Source of the DNA: Apostichopus parvimensis | Lineage: Eukaryota; Echinodermata; Holothuroidea; Aspidochirotida; Stichopodidae | Direction of reading: 5' to 3' | Length of the DNA: 64,000 bases | Assembly (NCBI GenBank): GCA_000934455.1 | Contig: KN884086.1 | Coordinates: 125,219-189,218, forward strand | Shown here: positions 1 through 12,229 of the stretch, one piece after another | How the letters are laid out: every line of letters starts with the position of its first letter | Numbering within the stretch: position 1 is the stretch's first letter | Program-made: the position numbers and the translations under genes | The notes under the pieces: generated by a model | Database searches by the model: none | Told to the model about the DNA's origin: nothing | Seen by the model: only the letters and a program-made list of their open reading frames with translations

Positions 1-164
1 ATCAGAGACAGCATATTTATTTGTATACTTCTGTTTGTATCGATTAGTCGATGAGTCAAATCGATTTCATTTCTTTTATTTCCTAAATGAAGTTTTTTTA
101 AGCACTACTGTACCTTACCGTAAATTTAAAGAAACAGTGAAGGATTTGAATTTGCTCAGAACCT

Positions 165-440
165 GCTTATCCACTAGAGAGCCTGTGCAGGAGAATGTGT
201 AAAAGTAAGTTGGCCGAAGTTTCGATCCTAGCAGGATCTTCTTCAAGGGCTAAATGACAAGTAACAGAAGGGACAAAAAAACACGCATAGAATACAGACA
301 GGTTGATGAGCATGGTGAACACAAAGAGATAGATGTAAGGGGATTAGTAGACAAGGGATGGAGAGAAGAAATAAAGAAACCAACAGGGGAATAGGAGAGG
401 TAGGAGATGAACAGTGGAGGGACAAAGAGAGGATTGGGGG
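165..440 (-). repeat. Dispersed repeat with hammerhead-like motif, copy 1
   Basis: Read on the minus strand this matches 14340-14575 closely, from a pyrimidine-rich part through the GATCCTGCTAGGATC hairpin core to GTGGATAA. A second, shorter copy in the opposite orientation lies at 740-822, so the two form an inverted pair about 500 bp apart. Confidence 0.65.
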
Positions 441-739
441 AGGGAGGTAGGGAATAAACTAGAGAAGGACAATGACAGAAAGGTGTGGAGGAAAAAGGGG
501 GTAGAAGAAAGCTATGAGAAGAGGAGTGAATGGGGGGGGGGACAAGGGGAGAAGGAGGGGGAACATAAGAATGTTAGTCATGTCCTTCCTGAATGTTGAG
601 CCCATGAGGTTGAATGTTGCGAAGGCGTTGCATTCACAGCGTCTTACTGCTGATTCGTACTAGGTCAGGACGGCTACCTAAGGATTCAATCCCCTGTAGG
701 GACATGTCGTTAATGGTATGGTTGGGAAGGTTAACGTGC

Positions 740-822
740 GTATTTTTGTCTCTTCTGTTACTTGTCATTTAGCCCTTGAAGAAGACCCTGCTAGGATCGA
801 AACGTCGGCCAACTTACTTTAA
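740..822 (+). repeat. Dispersed repeat with hammerhead-like motif, copy 2
   Basis: The segment from TCTTCTGTTACTTGTCATTT through GGATCGAAACGTC to AACTTACTTT is the inverse of 203-272. Confidence 0.65.
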
Positions 823-1292
823 TATATATATATATGAATAATCATGATTTATACGTTAGATGAGAAATGTTGCAAAAAGAGTTTCCGGTCAATCGGAGAC
901 CTTCGTATTATCAATATTAATATTTTATCATAGCAAATGATTGTAAGACTTTAAATTTCGCTGAAAGCTGTTTATATATGTTTTTAAGTCAACAATGGAA
1001 TACTGACAGGAATATCCTAAACAATTTCAAAAGTCTAGAAAAACGTCATCTTGGTGGATTTCGAACTAGTTTTTTAGTTTACAATTTGTGTGATCTAGTG
1101 AAAGAACCATATCACCATTATGTGGTACGGTAGTGATGCCTATACGTCCTCTGATTTGCTTTGGAAGGCGGGAAAAAAATTCAGTAGCATGAGTACCATG
1201 TAATCAGGGATAACAACCGAGTTTCATTCAATATTCGATTCAACACAGAATCGGTTGAGTGGGTTTACGCTTTGGGTTTGGGTCAAACTTAC

Positions 1293-1395
1293 GTGTTCGC
1301 AGGAAGTACTGCGATTGTGAGCCCACAGCCTACAGCTAGAGACAGTGTTACCCCAACGCTGATGTACATTGTTAATGTCAGCATAGGATGAGTAT
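1293..1395 (-). pseudogene. Receptor D transmembrane exon
   Basis: The acceptor TATACAG is followed by DTHPMLTLTMYISVGV and a hydrophobic helix (LSLAVGCGLTIAVL) before donor GTAAGT. It enters in phase 1, like the gene K membrane exon, and leaves in phase 2. Confidence 0.5.
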
Positions 1396-2096
1396 CTGTA
1401 TACAGGAAATATTTAAAACAAACTAAGTTAACTGTATGAATTTTGAACGGAATTTTGAACGGAAAGAAACAACCCTGTTTACCTGTTGTTGGAGGCGATG
1501 TTTCTGTGATTATGAGAAAGAGAGAAAATATTGTTCTCTAAAATTACTTGGGTTTCCATTTTAAATTGTCACAAATAGACTATTCAGCCTAGTGATACTT
1601 GCGTAAAATCTTTCTTGGAAATCGCAAATGACCTCGGTATTCAAAAGTTGTAAATGATTAGAACCACGATGTAGTTTTCCTAACAAATATCATATTTGGT
1701 GCATGATTTCTATCTGTCACAAATGTGATGGAATTGTTGACATTCCTTGTATCAATATCAGTTTAACATTGATCGTTTCATTAGACTATTATACGAAGTC
1801 GTTTAAATTATACAATAAACAGGTTATTGAGACCAGAGGCAACACCTGTTAATAACTTACGAAGACTAAACCAACGCCTTGCTGCACAGTTATCCGTATT
1901 TCATTTTGGATACAAAGTATTTATTGCAACAAGTATACAAGAAAAATAATCACATAAAGTATTTCTCCCTTTGATGTTTTCTATTACTGCCACTACAAAT
2001 TGAGTGCCACCCTCAGCACACGATTAACATACTTGTTATAATACATTGTTATGAAAAGTGAATCTTAATTAGATTTGTTATTGAATATTAATTTAC

Positions 2097-2637
2097 CATG
2101 TGGATCTCCCTGATCAATTTCTTTGTCTGTAAAGAAGGGCAAAATTGTTAAAAACAAATGAGTGTCGCTTCCTGCACACGGTGAACACATACTCAACATA
2201 ACAAAATGTTGTATTGTTATTAAAAGGGAATCTTAATTACATTTGATATTAAAAATTAATTGAGGATGTGGATCTTCCTGAGTATTCTCTTTATCTGCAG
2301 AGAAAGAAAACAACGGCAAAACAAAATGGTTTCTCTTCCAGCAGACGATGAACACATTCTTAATAAAAGCGTAACGTATAATTATTAAAGGAAATCAAAT
2401 TAGTTTTATCATTAAAAATGAATTTACCATGTAGATTTCTGTCATTATTATCGTTGTCTGCAGAGAGAGAAAAGTAACAGTTACGTTTCCCTCCACCTCT
2501 TAAGTTTGAATATGACTACCAGCACAAATTGTTTCATAATTTTAAGATATTTTGATATATTTTCATTACGGAATCTCATTTAATTTTTTATTGAAGAAGA
2601 ATTTACCAGGCTGTTCTCCTGTACTTTCAACTTTTTT
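2097..2637 (-). repeat. Tandem array of 30-31 nt mini-exons
   Basis: Four units repeat about every 163-180 bp, each with a CAG/TAG acceptor and, in three, a GTAAAT donor. Exon parts are 2607-2637, 2428-2457, 2265-2294 and 2097-2126. Three are 30 nt and phase preserving, coding acidic decapeptides such as KEIDQGDPHG and KENTQEDPH. The flanking intron sequence repeats too, so whole exon-intron units were duplicated. Confidence 0.6.
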
Positions 2638-2813
2638 CTGCACAGGAAGAAAAGATGCAAACAAAAGGTAGCTGTATACTTTAAATTGACTCTCAATATA
2701 TTATTGAAAATGCAAACGGTTTGTAATGTTTTGAATGGTCGTTTTCTAATTCATCTTGCAATTAATTTTGATAAATTCATAGTCGCTTATGTAAAAGTAT
2801 AAAATGTAATCAC

Positions 2814-3134
2814 CGTCTATTTTACATATTAGTGCAAATTTGGCCAACACTTCAACTCCCTGTTGACATCAAACAGAGGATTCATTCTCAGAGTCAAAAG
2901 GTTTCACACTTAACGAAGCATCCGTCTCATGGCAGTTATTTTCGCTTACTATATTACGTTTCCCCATATTCATGTCTCCGTAAGCAATTTGAGTCTCAGC
3001 AATGAACCATGTCACGTCAGGTTCCTGATAAACAGGGCAAACAATGCAGACAGGCCCCCAAGGCGAGATCTTACATACGGTTTTCTGAATACCATATATT
3101 TCTTCACACATTTCAGTTGTGTTTTCTTGTCCAT
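2814..3134 (-). pseudogene. Receptor D Ig exon with one stop
   Basis: This 321-nt phase 1-1 exon between TTTTGCAG and GTGATT keeps the B-strand cysteine and the tryptophan. The single TGA stands where gene K has glutamine next to its last conserved cysteine. Confidence 0.65.
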
Positions 3135-3164
3135 CTGCAAAATGAAATGTACCATCCACATAGG

Positions 3165-3777
3165 ACCAGTACAACTTCCTCAGGCAAATCGTTCCACTCA
3201 TTCACAACCCTATTAGAAAAAAAAATATGCCGAATAGTAATCCTACTTTGTGACTTTTGGAGTTAAAGACAATGACCTCTGGTACAACTACTATTAGCAA
3301 ACATGAAAAAGTCAGTGGAGGATAAATTTTCAAAACCATACACAATTTTGAAACCTGAATCAAGTCACCGCGTAACCTCCTAAGCTCCAGTGTGGTGAGA
3401 TTCAACAGTTGTAACCGCCTATAATAAGGAACAATCTTTAACGAACTAATCATTCTAGTAGCCCTCCTCTGGACCTTTTCGCGTACTTCCTTAGCCTTAG
3501 CAAAATATGGGTTCCAGGCTTGCTCAGCATACTCCATATGAGGCCTAACCAACTGCTTGTAGAGCCTAAAAACTATGTCCTCTTTCAGAAAACTGAAGTT
3601 CCTCTTGATCATACCTAAGACCCTATTACCTCTTTTGGCAGCTTCGAGACAATGTTTAGAAGGTTGCAGAGATGAGTCAATGTAGATACCAAGGTCACTT
3701 TTAAAAATTAAAAACCTCCTGTAACTCCTCACCATTAAGTTTGTATATATATATATACTTTTGGTTACTACTACCAA
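3165..3777 (-). mobile_element. LINE fragment (CR1-like), 3' part of reverse transcriptase ORF
   Basis: The translation carries the thumb and C-terminal signature of non-LTR elements: DLGIYIDSSLQPSKHC, VRPHMEYAEQAWNP, KVQRRATRMI and, near the end, VVNEWNDLPEEVV. It is 5' truncated and stops about 30 bp short of the receptor D Ig exon. Confidence 0.75.
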
Positions 3778-5025
3778 TATGCATCAGCTTGCATTGAATG
3801 CTAACGATTTGTTGGAGTATAACCGACATCGACTTATGTTAACAGAGGCAATTTATAAATTCTCGTTTTTAACATTTCTGAACATTTTAAAATTGTAGTA
3901 TTTTTGCACCCACATTTTTCTTGATGGTATCTTTATTTACTAGGAGATGGAATCGACAGTATGAAATTAGAGACTTGAGCTATGCGCTATTGCACAATTG
4001 CCGCAATTTGATTTGAGCCGGCCACGTGAATGACGTCATATCAGTAGATAATGAATCTCTCTTTGATTGTAGTTACTTTACAATTAGTCAGTCTTGAACA
4101 TATGTAAACAAAATACAGAATATGTAAACATATCGTATTATATATGCCTTGCAAGATATTAAGGAACAATTTACGACATTTGTGCGTGCTTATACATAGC
4201 TAGCTATTTACATGCTAATCAAAAAATCTTATATATGATTTAAGGGGCTTAAGTTATACAAGCAACCCAACCCTAGCTCTACACGATGTATTTAACACAT
4301 CTTCATTGTTATCGTAATCATTATTAGCACTATTAGATATGTGCATGTCTAGTTGTAACTGTATGACCACACATATTGATGTTTTAGAAATTTACTGTTG
4401 ATAGGAACTTCCCTGCCGTTCGGCAAGCACGTTAAGTTTTATGCAATGGTCATTCTGTAAATATACTGTAATTAGTCAACTAAATTATCAAAACACAAAT
4501 GCCTACATTAAACCTGATACCTGATAACTAGATACACGGATACATGGATTATAGGATGAGATATAGTCAAACATACGTGTACACAATTGACACAGGAACA
4601 CAATAACCACGTGATCCACCCTGCTCACAGCTACAGTTTAAGACATTTCTTACAAATTAAATACGTTTATGGCCCTTTGATAATGATTCGTATTTCGCAT
4701 TTTCAGTTTACTTAAACAAGAGTAGAGGGTGATAAAAAGATAGCAAATAATAAGAAAATTGTTCGACTTTCTGGATAGAGTGTTTACAAAACCTGCACAT
4801 ATTTTTGTATCGTTACGTCATGTTCTTTTTAGAAGCGTAAGGGAAACGATTTAATAAGTATTGCACTTCTTTTTTTGCACTTCTCTGCAAAGGTACAATA
4901 AGATAGCAATAGGATTTAAACATGTAAATATCACTTGTATATGTATATGTGGCTGCTTTGCTGGATGGATGGCTGGTGGATGGATAAATGCCTTCTTAAT
5001 AGTGACTTTCTATCTTATTTATCAG
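3778..5025. other. No gene seen
   Basis: AT-rich DNA between the LINE and the gene A membrane exon. I looked for Ig or signal exons on the + strand and found none. Confidence 0.5.
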
Positions 5026-5136
5026 AAAATCTTGCTAACGAAGACAACACCACGGCTATCATAATCGCTGTGCCATCCGCCATAACATGTGTAGCTATCG
5101 TTTTCTTAGGACTATTGATGCGGTTTCGTAAACAAG
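5026..5136 (+). CDS. Gene A transmembrane exon
   Basis: This 111-nt phase 1-1 exon lies between TATTTATCAG and GTAGCT. The hydrophobic segment is about 22 residues and includes IIIAVPSAITCVAIVFLG. A short basic tail RFRKQ follows. Confidence 0.7.
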
Positions 5137-7449
5137 GTAGCTGTTTTAATAATTTTGAATACTATATTTTGTTGTTGTTACCTAAATACTATTTAGCTGG
5201 CTTAATATTAGCTTATGTTACAGAAGGGCAATTTCCCAACCACATGTACGATTAGTTCCCTGTGTTACCATACAAGAGGTGACTTCTCCTTAGTAGTTAT
5301 AATGTTCATACGTTTACCAACTTTTCGTTCCGTTTTCTTCCTGTTGTTGAGATGTGCTAATTGGGTCTTATAATAAATACCGCAAGTCTCCATATATATC
5401 ATGCTTTTGCTAGATTGAATTAAAATTAGTCAATGTAGTTTAATTTTTTTGATTTGATTTTTTGATTCTAATACAGATAAGTTGAAACGAAGATTAAAGC
5501 AGAGCTGCATTCCCTTAAGAGGAACTTGGTGCAGTGATAGCACTTACCAGATAACGTTGCATAAAATAAAGAGTGGACAAGGAAATATAGCAGCGAACAA
5601 CGACGATATACTTCTTTACCATTTACGCCAGGGCAACAATGATGAACGAGTGTTATTTTGTGGAGAACGTGGATTTGGCAAATCACACTTATTCCAAAAC
5701 TTAGCAAGGAGGTGGATGAATGGAAAAATTCTTCAAAAGTATACTTTGATTTACCTTCAGCTTGATTATGTTCCCAAAGGCGCTAATATATTTGAGGAAA
5801 TCTTAACAAAATTGAGATATAAAATATCTGAGGAAGCTTGCAAAACACTACATAAGGAATTAAAAAGTAGAAAAAGCATTGTAATGTTAGATGGAATTAA
5901 CAATTGGTCAAGGTTTAGTATCACTCCATCGAGTCTCCACAATGTATATAGACATAGTCTAACTGTAGAAGACCTTTTGAATAATGAGGCAAGCGAATTC
6001 GAGAAAATGAAAATCTGGGTAACTTCCGATAATAATGAACTTTTTCCCGAACATACCACTCGGGTAGAACTGCGGGGGTTTAGTAAACAACAAATGAAAG
6101 ACTTTTTCGGAATGGAGGTGCATGGGAAAATGTGGAAAATATTGAAAGTTGTAGAGGGAATGCGACAACGATGGACAGCTGAAAAAACACCTCTGCAAAA
6201 AATGTTAGATGAGTTGAACGATCACCCGAAAATTTACAATGAACTTTACAGCACTATCTCTCCATTAATTGCTCGGTTGTTTAAGTCTGTCTACTTAAAT
6301 ACCAACGGAAGTAGCAATATAAGAGAAAATTTGTTTAATTTTTTTGAAGAGGGTGATACCGCCACGTTTATTACGCAATCTACAAACTTTGATGTATTAG
6401 CATGTTTACTAGAAGTAGGAACAAAAGACAATGAGGAATACAAACTATATGCTAGAAAGTTACAAATGAGGAAGCTGGTGTTCAGACAAAGCACAAGTGA
6501 TTACTACAAAGAAGCGATACTGCTTTTATTGAAGACTCTTAATGAAACAGATGTAAGTGGTTTGTATTTCTACATTGATCTAATTTTTATCTTACATGGT
6601 TTTCATTGCGATATAATTCAAACGAAACGATTGTTTGTTAAGACATAAGACTTCATGTTGACGAGTTAAACACACATTATTTTAGACAAAACCGTGTCTT
6701 TTTTACTCGTTTGGTACAACAGAGAAATCTTGTTGCATCAAAGTTTCTAAATTATATTTGTACTTATGAAGTTAAGTAAATCCCAGAAAGAAGAAACTGA
6801 AAATGATGGAATTTACTCTGTGCGTTTACATTTTTTAAAATTCAGATAAAAGAACTATTTATTTTAATTCACATCTGACGTTAATATAAATATATAGAAA
6901 TATGGTAATTAAATGTTAATATATTATTTTATACAAACAGGTAAAGCTCGACTCTTTGGAGATATACGATGATAACCCGATCCGTCTGCTTAGCTATTTA
7001 CCAAAGGTTGAAAATCTAGTGGACTTTTACAACCCTCGGTTTCCAAAAGATCCACAGTGCATACAAATTGCAAATACTAATACAATACGGTGAGTTTTAA
7101 TCTTTTATAGCCTTTGGTATATGCTAATGCATAGCATGCAGTTCTTCATGACAGTAATAATCTTAATAGTCGCAACAGGATGTCAAAGACGAGTGTACTG
7201 GTCAGATTGTTACTTATATAAATCTATTTTTTCACACATCTTTTAATATTCCAATTGCTTATATATTTCAACACTGATGTTACAATTTACTTTGCAAATG
7301 TGACTACCTCCATGCTATTTACGCATTATTTATCAATGAAAATTCGAACAATGCGCAAAAGTAAAAAAAATTAAGAATTCATTTCTTATATTTATGTTTT
7401 ATGTTTCTTTCTTATTCCCAGGTTTCGGAAAATGAAGAGCTCTTCATAA
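5026..7449 (+). CDS. Gene A: TM-NACHT-LRR-like receptor, 5' end missing
   Basis: Four phase-compatible exons are visible: 5026-5136 (membrane), 5477-6552 (NACHT), 6941-7089 (LRR-like) and 7422-7449 (tail, RFRKMKSSS then TAA). Together they give about 454 residues. The membrane exon opens ENLANEDNTT and carries a hydrophobic helix ending LMRFRKQ. The NACHT exon has Walker A GERGFGKS and Walker B SIVMLDGI. The LRR-like exon reads DSLEIYDDNPIRLLSYLP. No signal or Ig exon is recognisable in the 1.2 kb upstream, and the opposite-strand receptor D begins there, so the gene is either 5' truncated or uses an unrecognised leader. No stop or frameshift is seen in the exons present, so the intracellular part looks intact. 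Confidence 0.75.
5477..6552 (+). CDS. Gene A NACHT-type NTPase exon
   Basis: This 1076-nt exon (phase 1 to 0) has Walker A GERGFGKS, with phenylalanine where B and C have isoleucine. It also has YTLIYLQL, Walker [17 protein letters not shown], the RGFSKQQMKDFF block and SPLIARLFKSVYLNT. It is co-linear with gene B over its full length. The donor is GTAAGT after GAT. Confidence 0.85.
6941..7089 (+). CDS. Gene A LRR-like exon
   Basis: This 149-nt exon (phase 0 to 2) follows CAAACAG and precedes GTGAGT. It carries DSLEIYDDNP and LLSYLPKVENL, homologous to the equivalent exons of B and C. Confidence 0.65.
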
Positions 7450-10400
7450 ACATTTAAATTGTGAAAACGTGGAAGATACATAATTCAAAAATCTAAAAAT
7501 ACAGCTTAAAACCAGGGCGTCAATACCAATTGAAAAATGGGGGTGGGGAGGAAAGGGTCGTGGATATAAACCACTGAACATGGTTAAAAGCTGAGGGAGC
7601 GCTCTGGTACAAAGCCTTTATCGGTTTGGTTCCAATGGCCTTTGTGTCCCTGATGGTGTCCAGGAGCGAAGCCCCGTTGGGAGCGAGGGGCGGACTGCGG
7701 TCTAGGAATCTACAAGGTTGTTTATGTTTGTTTCTGATTTATATGTCAGACATAAATATATTTTAACAAAAGTCACATCGGATACGTGATAAGACTTAAA
7801 TTAATATTCTATATAACATCCGGGTATAACCTAGAGTCTTCATCACAATTAATAAAATTGAAACTTATACCAAAGGGGAAACATTCTTAAACTTTGCACA
7901 CAAGAGTAAAATGATCTTATACCTACAGATGTTAACAAAATGCACACATAATAAGTACATTTAAAGCACACTATTGGGTATCTGGGCACATTTACGTTAG
8001 CAAAAAAATAAACATATAAAATATACTTCAGGGCTGTAGGGTAGAGTTGGGTAGAATCTCTAGAGGGCAGTTGAGAAACATCGAGAAGCGTTATGTATCG
8101 TCAAAATGTTACATAGTGCTGCTGTTTGATGTGCGTATAAACCATTACCTTTTCAAAGAAATTTGTAGTGGGTGGGCCATTCCCAAAAAGAGACCATCTC
8201 AACAATATGGGAGCAGAACGCCACCGTCAGTTGGCATGTAGCGTAGGAATAATTTATTTTGCCCAAAACGCTTCCCAATTTTCTGAAAATAGCACTTCAC
8301 AGACCATGTAAGTGGCAGCTAAACATTTTAAATTTTGAGCTCCCATGTTTTAGAATTTTACACTGCTATTCTAACAACACTCGTAAACACCAAAGTAAAC
8401 CCATGGTAATCGCATCAGCGGTCGTGCAAATACGTGATAAACGTTTAAAATAAAACTTTTATATGTTCTTAATGAACTCCATTCCTACAATATGTGCCTA
8501 TATAATCTTGAGGTTGCACGCCACTGACTAATGAAAACAAGAAATGATTCCGCTAAAACTAACTTAAATTGCGCATACTATTGCTGTGCAGGGATTCACT
8601 TGATCGTAGGCCTACTGTCATTTATGAAGTATATAGTCCTCCTACTCACCTACCCACCCCTCCTTCCTGCAGGCTACGGCCTGTACTTGGCATCGGTAAA
8701 TTATACATGAATAACATATATTTGTGAACATAATTATAATTATGTGCATAACTAATACACTAGAACTTGAGGCATAACAAGCTACATGGTTATAACAACA
8801 GCATGACTAGCAGCTTAGCACCCAGTCAACTATATATGTATGTGTCCCAAACCTACTACGAAATATATAATTATCTCAAAATCACTTAAATCTACCATGA
8901 GTGGCATTGCTAACCAAACAATAATAAACATATATTGTTATATTGATTTTACGTGATAACACAACATACTATAAAATATGACCAAAAAATATTGTGGAAA
9001 GGAGATAAGCACTTCTGCGGGCTTTAATATCAACCCAGTTGGACAGTTCTATTTTTCATCGGGAGGTTGATCAGATGAGCACAAGATATTAATAACTAAT
9101 AATCTCATAGCACATTCTTTGAACTCCTTTTATGAGATACACGAGTAATTATAAGCCTGATAACGTTAGCTCCTACACGATTCATTCACTAACCTGGTGG
9201 TAGAGGGGGGTTGGTGGCATAAGATAGTGTATCCACAACCTGCAGATTGACACCCCTGCTTGAAACTCGCATTAAGGTATTAACTCTTTAACGCCAGACA
9301 AAACAAATGTATTTACAAGTTCCCGGACTTGCTCCAATATTCAGAATAAAAACAGAAAAGTTGATATGAATCTCTGTTTAGCCAACAAGTGTTAGTTTAA
9401 GTTTACATCTTTAAGCTGTAGTATTTAAGATAGTGAATGACTCTAAGACGATTATATCATGATAATGATATATGATTCTACCAATGAAAATAAACTGTTA
9501 GCCTTATATGTGAGGTTCGATAGTTACATGAAATGTTCACTAAAAGTTTTTTATGCTAACAGAAAACGATAATAACATAGTATGAAGCGCGGGCTCTATT
9601 CTTTCACTTTGTAATTATAAGCTAGAAAAAAAGGGAACATGATATATTAGAAGTAAAATTGCGAAATAAAATAAAGGATTGCTCAAAAGCTAGTGTTAGA
9701 GATTTAATCTACAATCAAACGTGCTAATCGATTGTTTTCTATGTCAAACATGGTTCAAAAACAGTGTAAATGGTTTCTTCTAGATTTTCTTTTCCATTCT
9801 CATCGTAAATATTCCTCAATGTAGGTTACACGGGTTGCGTGTCTGCTTTTTCGAAACTTTTAAATACGTAGCCATTGTGGTATGTACTATTTTCTCTATC
9901 TTGTTAGCGGTTTTGAGCAACGTATATTAAATGTATAATTGTGCAACTGTTACCATACGCTGCGATAGTGTATAAATAATTTTGTAAATGTCAAATTGTA
10001 AGCTACGTATATACTAATACAAATAGCAATGACAAAAGAAATATGTGTTGTTCATGAAAGGTTTGCAATCAGGGGAAATAAGAAGGCAGTAAAGCTTTAA
10101 CATAATCTGTTTAATTCTCAAATCGTCTGTGAAAAGCTGGAATGTAATGCATTTGCTTTCAATTAGCATTTTAATTGCTTTGACAACCAAACCAATATAA
10201 CGTTTATTGTGCAGGATGAATAAAATAATAAGATAGTTATTGATTAGCTGTCTAGTTACTGTGTAGCAGAAAGCCTGTTCAAAGTTAAATAGATAAATCA
10301 ATCAGGTGAATTATAAAATCGATCTTAAAAAAGGTTGAATGTGTTAATATGTTCTTTTTTTTCGCTTACAAAAGCTGTCAGTATTATGTTTGAAAACTGC

Positions 10401-11426
10401 AGTATTGATTTATTGAATGTAGTTATAAATTGTCAATTTATTCCTACACATGTTACGATTCTCGCTTGTTTATTTGTCCCTTTTTCACATTTGCAATCGT
10501 GTACTTTGCTGTAATTAATAAAATCAGTACTATTTTCTATACCTTTTCTTTTTTTGCTTGTATTGTTGATACATCCAACTGCTTACATAATCATGACATT
10601 AAATAATACAATTCCAATAGTAACACTATTTCGTGGCAGATCCCAAATGTTACTAAAACCCTTCCAAGTCCCTATGCTACAGTACAATGGAAAAACGTAT
10701 TTCTTATATAAAACCCTATAGTATTCTTCCAAGAAAAGGAACAAACATACTTGTTTATAACCAGTTAACTTTCGTAAGCTTAATTAATTGTCAGGAATCT
10801 AACTGTTTATTTCTCATACAATATTACACGCGGTGCCTCACGAGAAGTTATCACAATTAAGCAGATCCCACAAATAAGGCGTATTCTATGACTCTCTCGG
10901 AGATTCATACATTGGAAGTGTTTTCTTTTGTGGAAGTTATAGTTCCTCTCGTATAAGAAAACAGGCAAAAGAGTTTCCCTTCCAATAAAATTAAAAAAAA
11001 AAAAAATCAGCGACAAAACCGATAAGGCAAAATACAATTTGAAGAGAAATTAATTAACCATGATAAATGTTTTACTCTACAGACATCTTGTTTTACGGTG
11101 CTAACTGCGTCTATAAACCATTCAAAACTTCAGTCAACCAATCAACCAAAATAGCAGTACAAAAGGAAATAATGTTAAAACAAAATATTGGAAACATCTA
11201 TACCAATCCTTGAATAATATGAGATAGATATTGCGACACAAAGACTAGGACATATAGTGGAGAGATACATGAATGTTTACAGGAACTGCTCTGAAAGTTT
11301 AGCAAGAACATTTGTTGCATAGACGTCGAGTTAGGGCAAATAAAACATGCAAAAGATACAGGGAAGCAGCAAGAACTGATAAACGAAGATGGCACAGAAC
11401 AACCAATCTCGTCCATCCCACTATAT
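7450..11426. other. No gene seen
   Basis: Long AT-rich stretch. A GC-richer patch at 7510-7720 (GGAGCGAAGCCCCG) resembles decayed transposon DNA. Short frames look random. Confidence 0.5.
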
Positions 11427-11733
11427 GGCCACATCAGTGGCGTAGCTACGTGGGGCGTGGGGGGCGACATGAAAGCTTGTCGCCCCCCCCCCCACTGGGA
11501 TTTTGGGTGTCCAAAAAAAATTACATGTGCGATAAATATATCATTGGTTTAAGTGGTCTCGAATCTCCATGATGACCACTCATAACGACCCTTCGACCGG
11601 CAGTAGGCTATAGTTGCTGAAATAACCTGACGTGACATAGCGCATAGGCCGAGAAGACATCTACAGTAGTCGCACTGTACTGAAAATGCATGTTAACGAC
11701 CGTCGAATTATATAATTCCTGCTCTAATAAATG

Positions 11734-12047
11734 CAGGCGCGTAGCCATGGGGGCGGGGCGAAGGGGAGACCGCTCCTCCCCCCCCCCCCTTGAGTATATT
11801 TTTTGGTACGTTTTTATGATATCGCTAGTAATTTCAAAATAGAAAATGCTTAGATGCAACTTGCAACGCATGGGAAGTGCCATTTCCAGCGATCTGGGAG
11901 ACATTTTCGGCCAAAATTTGTGGGTGCGCTTCGCGCCAAGTCATGGTGGCGCTACGCTTAGATAGTTTCCAATGCCGAATCTACGGCTCTGATAATTTGC
12001 CTACAGGTTCACCCCTCCCTTCGAAAATCCCTCTCTATGCGCGCCTG
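11734..12047. mobile_element. hAT-type MITE (inner, nested)
   Basis: Its ends are CAGGCGCGTAGCC and inverted CAGGCGCGCATAG. The flanks AATAAATG (11726-11733) and AATAAATA (12048-12055) are an 8-bp duplication with one change. Its 11875-11965 part is repeated in the outer element at 12650-12745, so the two belong to related families. Confidence 0.7.
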
Positions 12048-12229
12048 AATAAATACTAATACAAACAGCCAACCAGGATCATGTAACCAGTGCACATTAA
12101 CTGATCAAAAAAGCTAGTGAGCTATACTATACCCTTATAGAAAGGTGGTTTCCAGGTATACTGAAATGCCAAAGAAGATGTTAAAAGGTAAAAAAATGCT
12201 GACATCATACAGGTTTCTCACATCATTGC

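Larger units (their letters stand above)
1293..3134 (-). pseudogene. Receptor D: decayed Ig/TM receptor of the gene K kind
   Basis: Minus-strand pieces in transcription order are an Ig exon 3134-2814, stalk mini-exons 2637-2607, 2457-2428, 2294-2265, 2126-2097 and 1503-1483, and a membrane exon 1395-1293. The Ig exon is homologous to gene K domain 1 (VCIVCPVYQEPDVTWF against VCLVCPVYQEADVEWF), but a TGA at 2871-2869 interrupts it before the F-strand cysteine. The frame then resumes as CQQGVEVLAKFALIC up to GTGATT. One mini-exon (2265-2294) has lost its donor GT. The membrane exon reads DTHPMLTLTMYIS and a hydrophobic run ending LPANT. Any kinase part would lie left of the window. It is probably a dead gene, though a short secreted product from the early stop cannot be excluded. 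Confidence 0.55.

Noticed and set aside
414-599. 61-codon frame rich in Gly, Glu and Lys
   Set aside because: It is the purine-rich side of the dispersed repeat between its inverted copies.
1861-1881. Another 21-nt candidate mini-exon of receptor D
   Set aside because: Splice-like ends exist, but the coded peptide is not stalk-like and no repeat relation to the others is seen.
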